A DNA stretch of 64,000 nt from Piscinibacter aquaticus (GTDB lineage: Bacteria; Pseudomonadota; Gammaproteobacteria; Burkholderiales; Burkholderiaceae_C): NCBI GenBank assembly GCA_007994965.1, contig VOPW01000001.1:558001-622000 (forward strand). Reading direction: 5' to 3'. The notes beneath the pieces were generated by a model that made no database searches, was not told the DNA's origin, and saw only the letters and a list, made by a program, of their open reading frames with translations. Shown piece after piece: positions 1-11,339 of this stretch (position 1 is its first letter; the number at the start of each line of letters is the position of its first letter). The position numbers were made by a program, and so were the translations under genes.

Positions 1-910
<910 letters not shown>

Positions 911-937
911 GCTGGGGCTCCTTTCGTTCCGTTCATA

Positions 938-964
938 TTAGCACTCGACGATGGAGAGTGCTGA
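938..964. promoter_or_regulatory. CIRCE-like HrcA operator upstream of rpoH
   Basis: The inverted repeat TTAGCACTC - nine bases - GAGTGCTGA matches the CIRCE consensus TTAGCACTC-N9-GAGTGCTAA with one mismatch, in the second arm. Read on the minus strand it overlaps a TAATAT -10-like box and lies just before the rpoH ribosome site, where a bound repressor would block transcription. HrcA is the known CIRCE-binding repressor. Control of rpoH by it here is inferred from position. Confidence 0.85.
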
Positions 965-1081
965 CGGCGGGCAGGGCGGAGTTGGCAAAGATATGTGTGC
1001 GTTCGCTCACAATGTGTGACTCGTGAGCCCGAGGCCTCGTTCGCGCCGCCTGTGCCAGACTCCCGGCCCTGGAGGAGTCTC

Positions 1082-2338
1082 ATGCAACTGGGCTGCATCG
1101 CCGACGATTTCACCGGCGCGACCGATCTCGCCAACAACCTCGTGCGCAGCGGCATGCGCACCGTGCAGGCGATCGGCGTGCCCGACGGTGCCCCGCCCGA
1201 CGGCGCCGAGGCGGTGGTGGTGGCATTGAAGTCCCGCACCATCCCGGCGGCGGACGCAGTGGCCGAGTCGCTGCGGGCCCTGCGCTGGCTGCGCGATCAC
1301 GGCGCGCGGCAGATCTACTTCAAGATCTGCTCGACCTTCGACTCCACCGACCGCGGCAACATCGGCCCGGTCACCGAGGCGCTGATGGAGGCCCTCGGCT
1401 GCGACTTCACCATTGCCTGCCCGGCCTTCCCGGCCAACGGTCGCACCGTCTACAAGGGCTACCTGTTCACCGGCGACGTGCTGCTCAGCGAGGGCAGCAT
1501 GCGTGATCACCCGCTGACGCCGATGACCGACCCGAGCCTCGTGCGCGTGATGCAGCGCCAGTGCCGACGCCGCGTCGGGCTGATCGAGCATGCGGTGGTG
1601 CGCCGTGGCAGCGACGCGATCGCCGCGCGCATGGCCGCGCTGCGCGCGGAAGGCGTCGGCATCGCGATCGTCGATGCGCTCGACGATGCCGACCTGCACG
1701 CGATGGGCCGGGCCTTCGCCACGCTGCCGGTGCTGACCGCCGGCTCGGGCGTGGCCATCGGCCTGCCGGCTAATTTCGGCCTCGCGCCGGGCGCCGACGC
1801 GGCGACGCTGCCGCCGGCCGCTGGTGCGCGGGCGATCGTCTCGGGCAGCTGCTCGGCGGCATCCAATGCGCAGGTCGCCGCCTTCCTCGGCCGCCATCCC
1901 CAGCGCGGGTTTGCGATCGACCCGCTGCGCGGCGGCCGGTGAGGATCTCGCCGCCGCCGCGCTGGCCTGGGCGGGCGGGCAACCCGGCGACGAGCCGTTG
2001 CTGGTCTTTGCCACGGCCGCGCCCGACGCGGTGAAGGCCGCGCAGGCCGCGCTCGGCGTGGAGCAGGCCGGTGCGCTGGTCGAGCGCACGCTCGCGCAGG
2101 TGGCAGCCGGCCTCATCGCGCGAGGCGTCGGCCAGCTGGTCGTCGCCGGCGGTGAAACCTCCGGCGCCTGCGTGCAGGCGCTCGGCGTGCGTCAGCTGCA
2201 GATCGGCGCCCAGATCGATCCGGGCGTGCCCTGGTGTCATTCTGCCACCGGCAGCGGCCGCCCGATCCACCGGCGCTGAAGTCCGGCAACTTCGGCAGCG
2301 CCGACTTCTTCGACAAGGCCTTCGAGGTGCTGGCATGA
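1082..2338 (+). CDS. otnK: Four-carbon acid sugar kinase (OtnK, DUF1537 family), two frameshifts
   Basis: Predicted ATP-dependent kinase that phosphorylates a 3-oxo-tetronate (four-carbon sugar acid), the step before OtnC decarboxylation. The N-terminus has the family signature GCIADDFTGATDLANNL, then KICSTFDST and CPAFPANGRTVYKGYLF. The ATP-binding C-terminal half has AGGETSGACVQALGV and LKSGNFGSADFF. The start at 1082 has GGAGGAG upstream. The frame breaks near 1938 (two bases short) and near 2271 (one base short). Repairing both gives one protein of about 419 residues, the family's usual size. The stop overlaps the start of otnC (ATGA), so the two are co-translated. Confidence 0.88.
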
Positions 2339-3005
2339 GCCCCGAGGCGCGCGCGGACGGCCGCGCCCGCGACGAGATCTGCCGCGTCGGTGCCAGCCTG
2401 TTCGCGCGCGGCTACGCGCACGCCACGGCCGGCAACATCAGCGTGCGGCTCGACGACGGTTTCCTGATCACGCCCACCGATGCCTGCCTGGGGGCGCTCG
2501 ATCCGGCGCGCCTGGCGCGGCTGGATGCGCAGGGTCAGCAGATCGATGGTGATCGCGCCAGCAAGACGCTTTCCCTTCACCGGCGCATCTACGCGGCCGA
2601 TGCCAGCGCGCGCTGCGTGATCCACACGCACTCGACGCACCTCGTCGCGCTGACGCTGGCCGGCGTCTGGACCGACGATGACGTCGTACCGCCGATCACG
2701 CCCTACTACGTGATGAAGGTCGGCCACGTGCCGCTGATCCCGTACCACCGCCCGGGCGATCCGGCGGTCGGTGACGCGGTGGCGGCGCGCATTGCCGCGG
2801 GCGTGGCCGCCGGCACGCCGATCCGTGCGGTGATGCTCGATCGACTCGGCCCCAGCGTGTGGAGCGAATCGCCGGCCTCGGCGATGGCCGTGCTCGAGGA
2901 ACTCGAAGAGACGGCCAGCTGTGGCTGCTCGGCGGCCGCAGCGCGACCCCGCTGAGCGACGCGCGCATCGAGGAACTGCGCACGCACTTCGGCGCGCGCT
3001 GGTAG
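2335..3005 (+). CDS. otnC: Class II aldolase-family 3-oxo-tetronate 4-phosphate decarboxylase (OtnC-like), one frameshift
   Basis: Class II aldolase/adducin fold of about 222 residues. In the OtnK/OtnC pathway it decarboxylates the phosphorylated oxo-acid to dihydroxyacetone phosphate. Visible family features are HATAGNISVRL, FLITPTDACLGAL and the metal-binding pair HTHST. The third zinc ligand normally sits in an N-H-G motif before the C-terminus, but here the equivalent segment reads DRLGPSVW and the histidine is absent. The frame breaks near 2923; the correct tail ends at the TAG at 3003-3005. It overlaps otnK by four bases. No otnI or dehydrogenase partner lies beside it. Confidence 0.8.
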
Positions 3006-3011
3006 TGCGGC

Positions 3012-6000
3012 TCAGCCGAAGCGGGTCGCGCTGCGCTCGAGCACGTCGTCCACCGCATTCAGCAGTTCCTGCACGCTCACCGGCTTGGTGAGGTAGAGGC
3101 TGGCACCGGCCAGCATCGCCGCCTCGATCTGCCGCGCCGTGGCGTCGGCCGATACCACCACCACCGGGATCTCGGCGGTGACCGGATCGCCCTTCAGCCG
3201 CTCGAGCAGCTCCTGGCCGCTGGTGTCGGGCAGGTGCATGTCGAGCAGGATCAGGTCGGGCTGGCGCGCGAAGATGCTGCGCATCGCCTCGGCGCCGGTT
3301 CCCGAGACCTCCAGCTGCACCTGCGGGCGCTGCGCCAGGATGCCGCGCATCACCTCGACGTTGGTCTCGTTGTCCTCGACGTAGTGCACCACGCGGCGGT
3401 GGTACTCGGCGCTGGCCGTGACCAGCGGATCGAGGTTCGAGGGCACGGTGTCGGGCTCGACCGCCCGCGGCAGCGTCAGGATGAACGACGAGCCCTCGCC
3501 GGCGATGCTGCGCGCGCGCAGCGAACCGCCCATCAGCTCGGCCAGCCGCTGGCTGATCACCGTGCCGATGCCCGTACCCTCCTGGGCCGAGCGCTCGCGG
3601 CCGAGGCGGTTGAAGGGCTGGAACAGTTCGCCGAGCTGATCGGCCGTCATCCCGAGGCCGGTGTCGGTCACCGCGATCTCCACCATGTCCTGCGGCCGCA
3701 GCCGGGCCGCCACGTGGATGCGCCCGCCGTCGGTGTTGTACTTGACGGCATTGCTCAGCAGGTTCACGAGGATCTGCTTGACCCGCGTGGCGTCGCCCAT
3801 CAGCACGCCGGTGCCTTCGTTCAGCTCGGTGCTCACCGTCAGCTGGCGGCGCCGGGCGTCGTTGTCGACCATCGCGAGGCTGGCCGACAGCAGCTCCGGC
3901 AGGTTCAGCGGTTCGATCTGCAGCTTGAGGTTGCCCGACTCGATGCGCGAGAGGTCGAGCACGTCGTTGATCATCTCCAGCAGGTGCCAGCCGGCCTGCT
4001 GGATCTGCGCCACCCACGGCCGCTGGTCGGCCGACAGCGGGTGCCGGCGGTCGATCTCGAGCAGCTGCGCGAAGCCGAGCATCGCATTCAGCGGCGTGCG
4101 CAGCTCGTGGCTCATGCGCGAGAGGAATTCGCTCTTCGCCCGGTTGGCGGCCTCGGCGCGCTCGCGCGCGGTCTCGGCCTCCTGCAGCCGCAGGTGCTCG
4201 CTGATGTCCTCCACCACGCCGACGATGCGCCGCGCCTGGCCGAGCTCGTCGCGCAGCAGCGTCACGGTGGCCTGCACCCACAGCGTGTGGCCGGCCTTGG
4301 TCACGTAGCGCTTCTGGCGGCGGTACATCGGGATCTCGCCGAGCACCAGGCGGCGCGACAGCTCGACGTCCAGCGGCACGTCCTCCGGATGGGTGTACTG
4401 CGACACCGGCATGGTCTGCAGCTCGTCCTCGCTGTAGCCGACCAGCTCGCAGAAGCGCGGATTGGCCTGCTTCATGTTGCCGCGCAGGTCGGTGTAGAGA
4501 ATGCCGATCGGCGCGGTGTTGAGGATGTTGCGGAAGCGCTGCTCGCTGTCGCGCAGCGCGGCCTGCGCCCGTTCGCGCTCGTGCACCTCGGCCTGCAGCG
4601 CGGCCGTGCGCTCGTGCACCGCGGCCTCGATGCGCCGCGCGCGACCGGTGACCACCAGCAGCAGCGCCCCGAGCATCGCGGCACCGAGCAGGCCGACCAC
4701 CGAGAACAGCCAGGCGTTGACGCTGCGGCCGTCGGGTACGTCGGTCGCGCGGGCGTTGATGCGCAGCTCCCAGCGCCGGCCTCCGTAGCTGAACTCGTGG
4801 GCGTGGCTGAGCCAGCTCGCCCCGGCAGGCTTTCGCAGCCGGGCGCGCCGGCCAGCGGCGGATCGGCGCGCGGACGTCGAGGTCGGTCAGGCACAGCGCG
4901 AGGTGCGGCGGCAGATCGGCCGCCATTGACGCGAGCATCGGGCCCGGGCGCAGCGTCACGAACAGCACGCCGCGCGACGAGCCGCGTGCCTTGCGGTCGG
5001 CAGCGCCTTCGCCGTGGGCGATCGCCCGGTAGACCACCACGCCGGTGCGGTCCTGGCCTTCCGGCACCTGCGTGAGCGCAAAGGCTGCGCTGGCCACCGG
5101 CACGCCGTCGTTGCGGCTGCGCTCCACCGCGGCGCGCGCGGCCGGCACCGACTGCAGGTTGAGCCCGAGTGCCGCTGCATTGCCGCGCATCGGCTCGACG
5201 TAGCGCATCGCGATCACCGGCTCGGCAGGTGTCGAGGCCGGGTCCTCCTGGCGCTCGAAGACCTTGAACGGCTCCAGGCCTTCGGCGCGCGCGGCCGCCT
5301 CGAAGGCCGGCACCTGGGCGCGGTCCAGCGTCTCGTACCAGCCGATCGCTGCCAGCCGGCCGCCGGCCAGCCAGCTTCGCTGGCCCGGCGCATCTCGTCG
5401 CGGCTGACATCCTCGGAGGCGATGAACACCCCGCGCATCGCCTCCAGCGCGAGCAGCGGCTCGCGCAGGCGGGTCTCGAGCGCGGTCGCAGCGTGGGTCG
5501 CATCGCGCATGAAGGCGGTGTGCAGCCGCTCGTCGTCCCACTGAGAGACCTTGACGATGCCCAGCGCCATCAACAGCGTCACCAGCCCCAGCGTCAGGCC
5601 GATGATCGCGCGGCGGGCGGCCCAGTCGGCCCGCGGCCGGCCGATCAGCGTGAGCACGACGGGCGTCGCGATCATCGCGCCGAACGTGTCGCCGGCCCAC
5701 CAGGTGATCCAGGTGACGAGCGCGTCGGCGCGCGGCACGGAGCCGCTGGCCACCAGCACGGCGGTGGCGAAGGTCGGCGCCAGCAGGCAGGCCGCCGCAC
5801 CGCCGAGCACGAACAGCACCGCCACGTCGCGCGGTTCGTCGATCGCATTCGGGTGCCGCGCGAAGCGGCGCACCGTGCAGGCGCCGAGCCAGGCCTGCGC
5901 GCCTGAGCCGAGGCCGATCAGCGCAGAGATGGCCAGCCCGGCCGCATCGCCATGGCCGCGCAACGCGACCAGCGTCATGTTGGCGAGGCAGGCGCCGATG

Positions 6001-6209
6001 GCCGCGCCGATCACCCCGGCGCGCCCGTAGACCAGCGCCGCGGCCAGCGCGATGCCGGCCGGCGGATACAGCGGGGAGGCATAACCCGGAGGAATCGCGA
6101 GTTGCAGCGCCGGAACACCCACCAGCAGGTAAGCCAGCGCCGTGGCGAGGATCACCCAGCCGCTGCGCGGCGCAGCGAGTTCGTCGGCCGTCGCGATCGT
6201 CGCCGCCAT
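3012..6209 (-). CDS. Hybrid sensor histidine kinase: MASE1-CHASE-PAS-HisKA-HATPase-REC, frameshifted
   Basis: Membrane sensor kinase of about 1,065 residues. Order: a MASE1-type N-terminus with about eight membrane helices, a periplasmic CHASE domain (FKVFERQEDPAS; VVVYRAIAHGEG), a further helix (LLGAAMLGALLLVV), a PAS domain (ILNTAPIGILYTDLRG), HisKA (FLSRMSHELRTPLNAMLGF, H phosphorylated), HATPase_c (LVNLLSNAVKYN; GTGIGTVISQRLAELMGG) and a receiver domain (LILLDMHLP, D; YLTKPVS, K). Three breaks, near 5373, 4853 and 4816, each repair to a CCTGG. I chose ATG 6209 because the MASE1 helices follow it; the upstream aldo/keto reductase ends at 6217. No separate response regulator is adjacent, and the signal is unknown. 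Confidence 0.9.
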
Positions 6210-6216
6210 CGCGCCT

Positions 6217-7119
6217 TCAGGGCAGCTCGCGGCCGGCGGCGGCCTGCCAGATCTCGGCCCAGTCCTGCGCACTCAGCGTGAGCTGAAGCGCTGCCACGGC
6301 GTCACGCAGCGCCTCGATGCGCCGCGACCCTGCCACCGGCAGCGGCCGGCTGGGCAGGCGCAGCAGCCAGGCGAAGGCCACCGTGGCGGCCGTGCAGCCA
6401 TGCCGGCCGGCCACGCGCGCGAGCGCGGCCTGCACCCGGCGCTCGGCCTCGCCGTCGCCTGACAGCAGCGCGCCGCCGGCCAGCGGCGACCAGATCATCG
6501 GCCGGATGCGCAGCCGCTGCAGCTGGTCGAGCGTGCCGTCGCTGAACGGCGCGCGGTGCAAGGGGTGCAGCTCGATCTGGTTGGTGCTCAGCGGGAAGCG
6601 GCTGGCGAGCAGCTCGAACGTGGCCGGCGCGAAATTGGAGGCCCCGAAGTGCGCCACCTTGCCGGCATCGCGCAGCGCGGCGAAGGCGCCGGCAACTTCG
6701 TCGGCGTCCATCAGAGGATCCGGGCGGTGGACCAGCAGCAAGTCCAGCCGCTCCACGCCGAGGGCGCGCAGCGAGGTTTCGGCGCTGGCGATGATGTGCG
6801 CGGCGGTGGTGTCGTAGTGCTTGATGCGGTGCTCGGGCCGCGCCGGCGTCACCAGCTTGATGCCGCACTTGCTGACGATCTGCAGCCGCTGGCGCAGCGA
6901 GGGCGAGGCCAGCGCGAGTGCCTCGCCGAACAGGGCCTCGACGCTGTAGCCGCCGTAGATGTCGGCATGGTCGAAGCTGGTCACCCCGAGTTCGACGCTC
7001 TGCTCGATCCAGCGCAGCCGCTCCTGTGCGCTCCAGCCCCAGTAGGCCATGCGCCAGACCCCGGCGACGATCGGTGAGAGGCGAGGGCCGTCGGCGGCGA
7101 GGGAAGTCAGGGGCAGCAT
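6217..7119 (-). CDS. Aldo/keto reductase (YdhF-like)
   Basis: NADPH-dependent carbonyl reductase with a TIM-barrel fold, 300 residues, intact. The catalytic tetrad is visible: D and Y in FDHADIYGGYS, K in IVSKCGIKL, H in LLLVHRPDPLMD. The cofactor-binding end is PLPVAGSRRIEALRDA. It resembles E. coli YdhF more than the broad AKR families (VAGVWRMAYWGWS near the N-terminus). The substrate is unknown. It lies seven bases upstream of the sensor kinase on the same strand and may be co-transcribed with it. Confidence 0.88.
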   Translation of the reverse strand: MLPLTSLAADGPRLSPIVAGVWRMAYWGWSAQERLRWIEQSVELGVTSFDHADIYGGYSVEALFGEALALASPSLRQRLQIVSKCGIKLVTPARPEHRIKHYDTTAAHIIASAETSLRALGVERLDLLLVHRPDPLMDADEVAGAFAALRDAGKVAHFGASNFAPATFELLASRFPLSTNQIELHPLHRAPFSDGTLDQLQRLRIRPMIWSPLAGGALLSGDGEAERRVQAALARVAGRHGCTAATVAFAWLLRLPSRPLPVAGSRRIEALRDAVAALQLTLSAQDWAEIWQAAAGRELP

Positions 7120-7169
7120 GGAGCGCGCATTATCCCGATGCGCGCGAGCTTCTCAGTCGGAAAAACACT

Positions 7170-8885
7170 TCAACACGTAGGTCCCGGGGCGGCACCGAGG
7201 GAAGTGCCTCGTGCCAGCGGTCGCGGCACACGCCGGCGTGAAGAATGACCGGCAAGCCAGCGATGCCAGGCCGGCCACCAGGAGCCCTCGTGCTCGGCCG
7301 CGCCGCGCTCCCAGTCGGCCGGCAGAACCCACGGCCCGTGGGCGCGCCGCGTGGCGAGGCGGTAGCTGCGGTGCGGATGGCCCAGCTCCGACACGATGCC
7401 GGCGTTGTGCCCGCCGCTGGCCAAGGCGAAGGTGATCTCCGCCTCGCACAGGTGGTGCAGCTTGTAGACCGAGCGCCACGGCGAGACGTGGTCGCGCGTG
7501 GTGCCGACGAGGAACACCGGCAGGTGCAGGTCGGCCAGCGAGACCGTCTTGCCCTCGTGCCCGCCGACGCGGTAGCTGCCCATCGCCAATGCGTTGTGCA
7601 GGTACAGCGAGGTCAGGTACTCGTGGTGCATGCGCGCCGGCATGCGGGTCGAGTCGCTGTTCCAGGCCATCAGGTCGCTCGGCTGCTCGCGCTCGCCCAT
7701 CAGGTATTCGCGCATGCGCCGCGTCCAGACCAGGTCGCGCGAGTGCAGGAACTGGAACGACCCGGCCATCGCCTCGCCGGGGAAGTAGCCGCGGCCGCGG
7801 TTCTGTTCCTGCAGGTAGGCGACGGCTCTCGTCGATGAACAGGCCCAGTTCGCCCGGCTCGGAGAAGTCGGTCTGCGCGGCCAGCAGCGTCAGCGTCTTC
7901 AGCGGCGCCAGGCGCTTGCGGTCGGCGACCACACCCTCGCGCGCGAGCGCCGCCGCGGCGATGGCCATCAGCGTGCCGCCGAGGCAGTAGCCCATCGCAT
8001 GGGCCGGCGCACGGCCCTCCAGCGCGGCGATGGCTTTCAGCGCGTCGAACGGGCCCAGGCGCAGGTAGTCGTCCATCGTCAGGTCGTGGTCGGACGCCTC
8101 CGGGTTCTTCCACGACAGCATGTAGACCACGTGGCCCTGCGACACCGGGTAGCGCACCAGCGAGTTGTGCGGCGAGAGGTCGAGGATGTAGTACTTCATG
8201 ATCCACGAGGGCACGATCAGCACCGGCTCGGGATGCACCGTCTTCGTCTGCGGCGCGTAGCGGATCAGCTCGGCCAGGCCGTTGCGCATCACCACCTCGC
8301 CGGGCGTGACGGCCACGTCGCGGCCGACCTTGAAGCGCGCTTCGCGTTCGGCTGCCGCGCGCTCGGTGGCGGGCGTGGCCGGTCTTCCAGCCAGTTCAGC
8401 CAGCCCTGGCGCAGCGGCGCGCCCAGCTTTTCCGCGTTGGCCTGCAGCACCACCGGGTTGCTGGGCCACCAGTTCGCCGGCGTCATCACGCCCAGCCACT
8501 GTCGGGCCATGAAGTCGGTCAGTTCGGCATGGTGGTTCGTCATGCCCGGCAGCCGCGCGGCGTCGTGCCACCAGGCCTCGGCATTGCGGAAGCTGCTGCG
8601 CATCACGTTGAACGGCCAGTTCGCCCAGTCGGGATGGCGAAAGCGCGGGTCCTCGTCGGCGGCACCGGCCGGGGCGTCGTTGCCCTGCAGCGCATCGGTG
8701 GCCAGCTGCATCGCCCGCGACGCCAGCTCCATCTGCCGCCCGGGTGAGACGCCCAGGTGCCAGGCCCAGTCGGCCCAGGCCAGCGACAGCGAGACCGGCG
8801 ACAGCCCGCCGGTCAGTGGGGAAGCCGCCACGTGCAGCAGGCGGTCGAGGCGTTCGGTGGGGGTTTCTTCGTGCGGCGTGTCCAT
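7170..8885 (-). CDS. phaC: Class I-type poly(3-hydroxyalkanoate) synthase (PhaC), two frameshifts
   Basis: Polymerises (R)-3-hydroxyacyl-CoA into storage polyester. About 570 residues after repair. The PhaC N-terminal domain is clear (FRHPDWANWPFNVMRSSF). The alpha/beta hydrolase core carries the lipase-like box MGYCLGGTLMA with nucleophilic C, D in VGTTRDHVSPW and H in ASGGHNAGIVS. Frame breaks lie near 8381 and 7824, both repairable to CCWGG. The start at 8885 is the ATG before DTPHEETPTERLD. No phaA, phaB or phasin gene is adjacent, so this may be a second synthase copy rather than the main pha operon. Confidence 0.92.
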
Positions 8886-8960
8886 CGGCGCATCTTGGCG
8901 CCGGCCGGCGGCACAGGCGTTGATCAAGGACAGGCCAGACCGGTGCGCCGCCCCGCTTGC

Positions 8961-8966
8961 TAGAGT
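8961..8966 (+). promoter_or_regulatory. -10-like TAGAGT box seven bases before the MFS start (possible leaderless promoter)
   Basis: TAGAGT lies seven bases before the ATG at 8974 and no Shine-Dalgarno sequence is present. Transcription would begin at or next to the start codon. The same layout recurs before three other genes in this window. No strong -35 box is visible. Confidence 0.35.
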
Positions 8967-8973
8967 CGGCCGC

Positions 8974-10167
8974 ATGCTGTCGAACCCGCGCGACGCCGAC
9001 GCCACCATGCCATCCCGGTTGCCTCGGGCCATCTGGGTGCTCGGCTTCGTCAGCCTGCTGATGGACATCTCCTCCGAGATGATCCACAGCCTGCTGCCGC
9101 TGTTCCTCGTCGGCCCGCTGGGCGTGAGCATGCTGATGGTCGGCCTGATCGAGGGCGTGGCCGAGTCGACCGCGCTGGTGGCCAAGGTGTTCTCCGGCGC
9201 GCTCAGCGACTGGCTCGGCCGGCGCAAGCGCACGGCGGTGATCGGCTACGCCCTCGGCGCAGCCAGCAAGCCCTTCTTCGCGCTGGCGCAGGGCGCCGGC
9301 GTGGTGATCGCGGCGCGCTTCGTCGACCGCATCGGCAAGGGCATCCGCGGCGCGCCGCGCGATGCGCTGGTGGCCGACATCGCACCGCCCGCGCTGCGTG
9401 GTGCGGCCTACGGGCTGCGCCAGTCGCTCGATACCGTCGGCGCCTTCGCCGGGCCGCTGCTGGCCACCGGGCTGATGCTGGTCTTCATGAACGACTTCCG
9501 GCTGGTGTTCTGGATCGCCGTGGTGCCCGGCGTGCTGGCGGTGCTGCTGCTGGCGCTGGGCGTGCAGGAGCCGGAGCGAGCGGGGCCGGCGCGGGCCGTC
9601 AATCCGATCCGCCGCGAGGCGCTGGCGCGTCTTGGCGGGGCCTACTGGGGCGTGGTGGCGCTCGGCGCGCTGTTCACGCTGGCGCGATTCAGCGAGGCTT
9701 TCCTCGTGCTGCGCGCCGAGGCGCTGGGCGTGCCGGCGGCGCTGGTGCCGCTGGTGATGGTGGCGATGAACCTCGTCTACGCCGGCTCGGCCTATCCGTT
9801 CGGCAAGCTCGCCGATGCGATGGACCATGGGCGGTTGCTCGCCCTCGGTCTGCTGCCGCTGATCGCCGCCGACATCGTGCTGGCCACGGCCAGCAGCTGG
9901 CCGGCCTTGCTGGCCGGTGTGGCGCTGTGGGGCCTGCACATGGGCATGACCCAGGGCCTGCTGGCCGCGATGGTGGCCGACACCGCGCCCGACGACCTGC
10001 GCGGCACTGCCTTCGGCGTCTTCAACCTGGTGGTCGGCGTCGCGATGCTCGCGGCCAGCGCGATCGCCGGGGCGCTGTGGCAGTGGGTCGGCGCGCCAGC
10101 CACCTTCGCCGCCGGCGCAGCCTTCGCCGCGCTCACGCTGGCGGCGCTGCCGCTGATCCGGCGCTGA
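8974..10167 (+). CDS. Major facilitator superfamily transporter
   Basis: Inner-membrane transporter of 397 residues with about twelve hydrophobic helices and an intact frame. MFS signatures include SDWLGRRKRTAVIGYALG in loop 2-3 and the conserved RIGKGIRGAPRDALVAD after helix 4, typical of a subgroup of uncharacterised MFS proteins in proteobacteria. ATG 8974 is used; an alternative ATG at 9007 would remove eleven residues. Neither has a ribosome site, which fits a leaderless start. It is divergent from phaC, and its stop abuts that of ychF on the opposite strand. The substrate cannot be predicted. Confidence 0.88.
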   Translation: MLSNPRDADATMPSRLPRAIWVLGFVSLLMDISSEMIHSLLPLFLVGPLGVSMLMVGLIEGVAESTALVAKVFSGALSDWLGRRKRTAVIGYALGAASKPFFALAQGAGVVIAARFVDRIGKGIRGAPRDALVADIAPPALRGAAYGLRQSLDTVGAFAGPLLATGLMLVFMNDFRLVFWIAVVPGVLAVLLLALGVQEPERAGPARAVNPIRREALARLGGAYWGVVALGALFTLARFSEAFLVLRAEALGVPAALVPLVMVAMNLVYAGSAYPFGKLADAMDHGRLLALGLLPLIAADIVLATASSWPALLAGVALWGLHMGMTQGLLAAMVADTAPDDLRGTAFGVFNLVVGVAMLAASAIAGALWQWVGAPATFAAGAAFAALTLAALPLIRR

Positions 10168-11262
10168 TCAGACGTTGAACAGGAAGTTCATCACGTCGCC
10201 ATCCTTGACGACGTATTCCTTGCCTTCGGCGCGCATCTTGCCGGCGTCCTTCGCGCCCTGCTCGCCCTTGTAGGCGACGAAGTCGTCGAAGGCGATGGTC
10301 TGGGCGCGGATGAAGCCGCGCTCGAAATCGGTGTGGATCACGCCGGCGGCCTGCGGCGCGGTGTCGCCGATGTGGATGGTCCAGGCGCGCACTTCCTTCA
10401 CGCCGGCGGTGAAGTAGGTCTGCAGGCCCAGCAGCTTGAAGGCGGCGCGGATCAGCCGGTTCAGGCCCGGCTCGGTCTGGCCCATCTCGGCGAGGAACAT
10501 CTGCTTGTCCTCGTCGCTCATGTCGGCGAGTTCGGCCTCGGTCTTGGCGCAGATCGCCACCACCGGCGCCTTCTGCGCCTCGGCATAGGCGCGCAGCTTG
10601 TCGAGTAGCGGGTTGTTCTCGAAGCCGTGCTCATCGACGTTGCCGACGAACATCGCCGGCTTGGCGGTGATCAGGCACAGCGGCTTGAGCACGAACTGCT
10701 CTTCCTTGCTGAAGGCGATGCTGCGCACCGGCTTGCCTTCGTTCAGCGCGGCCGGGCACTTGTTGAGCACGTCGACCGGGCGCTGCGCCTCCTTGTCGTT
10801 GCCGGCCTTGGCCACCTTGGTGTAGCGGGCGAGGCTCTTCTCCACCGTGGTCAGGTCGGCCGGGCACAGCTCGGTCTGGATGACCTCGATGTCGGCGATC
10901 GGGTCGACCTTGCCGGCCACGTGGATGACGTTCTCGTCCTCGAAGCAGCGCACCACGTTGACGATCGCATCGGTCTCGCGGATGTGCGCCAGGAACTGGT
11001 TGCCCAGGCCTTCGCCCTTGCTCGCGCCGGCCACCGTGCCCGCGATGTCGACGAACTCGACGATCGCCGGCACCACGCGCTCGGGCTTGACGATGGCCGA
11101 CAGCGCCTCGAGCCGCGGATCGGGCAACTCGACCACGCCGACGTTGGGTTCGATGGTGCAGAACGGATAGTTCTCGGCGGCGATGCCGGCCTTGGTCAGG
11201 GCGTTGAAGAGGGTGGACTTGCCGACGTTGGGCAGGCCCACGATGCCGCACTTGAGGCTCAT
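10168..11262 (-). CDS. ychF: Redox-responsive ribosome-binding ATPase YchF (Obg-like)
   Basis: Conserved P-loop NTPase that prefers ATP and associates with ribosomes. 364 residues, the family's usual length, intact. Visible: the P-loop [31 protein letters not shown] (switch I), [20 protein letters not shown] (switch II) and the C-terminal TGS-like domain ([19 protein letters not shown]). The start is set at [15 protein letters not shown]. An upstream in-frame start at 11289 would add nine residues not seen in the family. Confidence 0.97.
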   Translation of the reverse strand: MSLKCGIVGLPNVGKSTLFNALTKAGIAAENYPFCTIEPNVGVVELPDPRLEALSAIVKPERVVPAIVEFVDIAGTVAGASKGEGLGNQFLAHIRETDAIVNVVRCFEDENVIHVAGKVDPIADIEVIQTELCPADLTTVEKSLARYTKVAKAGNDKEAQRPVDVLNKCPAALNEGKPVRSIAFSKEEQFVLKPLCLITAKPAMFVGNVDEHGFENNPLLDKLRAYAEAQKAPVVAICAKTEAELADMSDEDKQMFLAEMGQTEPGLNRLIRAAFKLLGLQTYFTAGVKEVRAWTIHIGDTAPQAAGVIHTDFERGFIRAQTIAFDDFVAYKGEQGAKDAGKMRAEGKEYVVKDGDVMNFLFNV

Positions 11263-11325
11263 GGGGGGCTTTCCGGAAAGGCCGCGCAACGGCGCGGCGA
11301 AGGAGCGGATTTTAGGCGCGCGGCC

Positions 11326-11331
11326 TACACT
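11326..11331 (+). promoter_or_regulatory. -10-like TACACT box eight bases before the pirin start (possible leaderless promoter)
   Basis: TACACT precedes the ATG at 11340 by eight bases, with no ribosome-binding sequence between them. This is the same spacing seen before the UbiH-family and kdsD genes. Confidence 0.4.
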
Positions 11332-11339
11332 GCCCCTTC

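Noticed and set aside
3234-5075. 613-residue plus-strand open frame opposite the sensor kinase
   Set aside because: His/Arg/Gln-rich composition typical of antisense shadows, with no family resemblance, while the minus strand encodes clear kinase domains.
2113-5700. Very long open frame on the minus strand spanning the otnK/otnC region and part of the sensor kinase
   Set aside because: Most of it is arginine/proline/alanine-rich translation in a wrong frame of GC-rich coding DNA. Only the short CHASE part is real and is included in the kinase gene.
7999-8973. Upstream extension of the MFS gene across the phaC gene
   Set aside because: The extra sequence is antisense to phaC domains. The transporter similarity begins at 8974.
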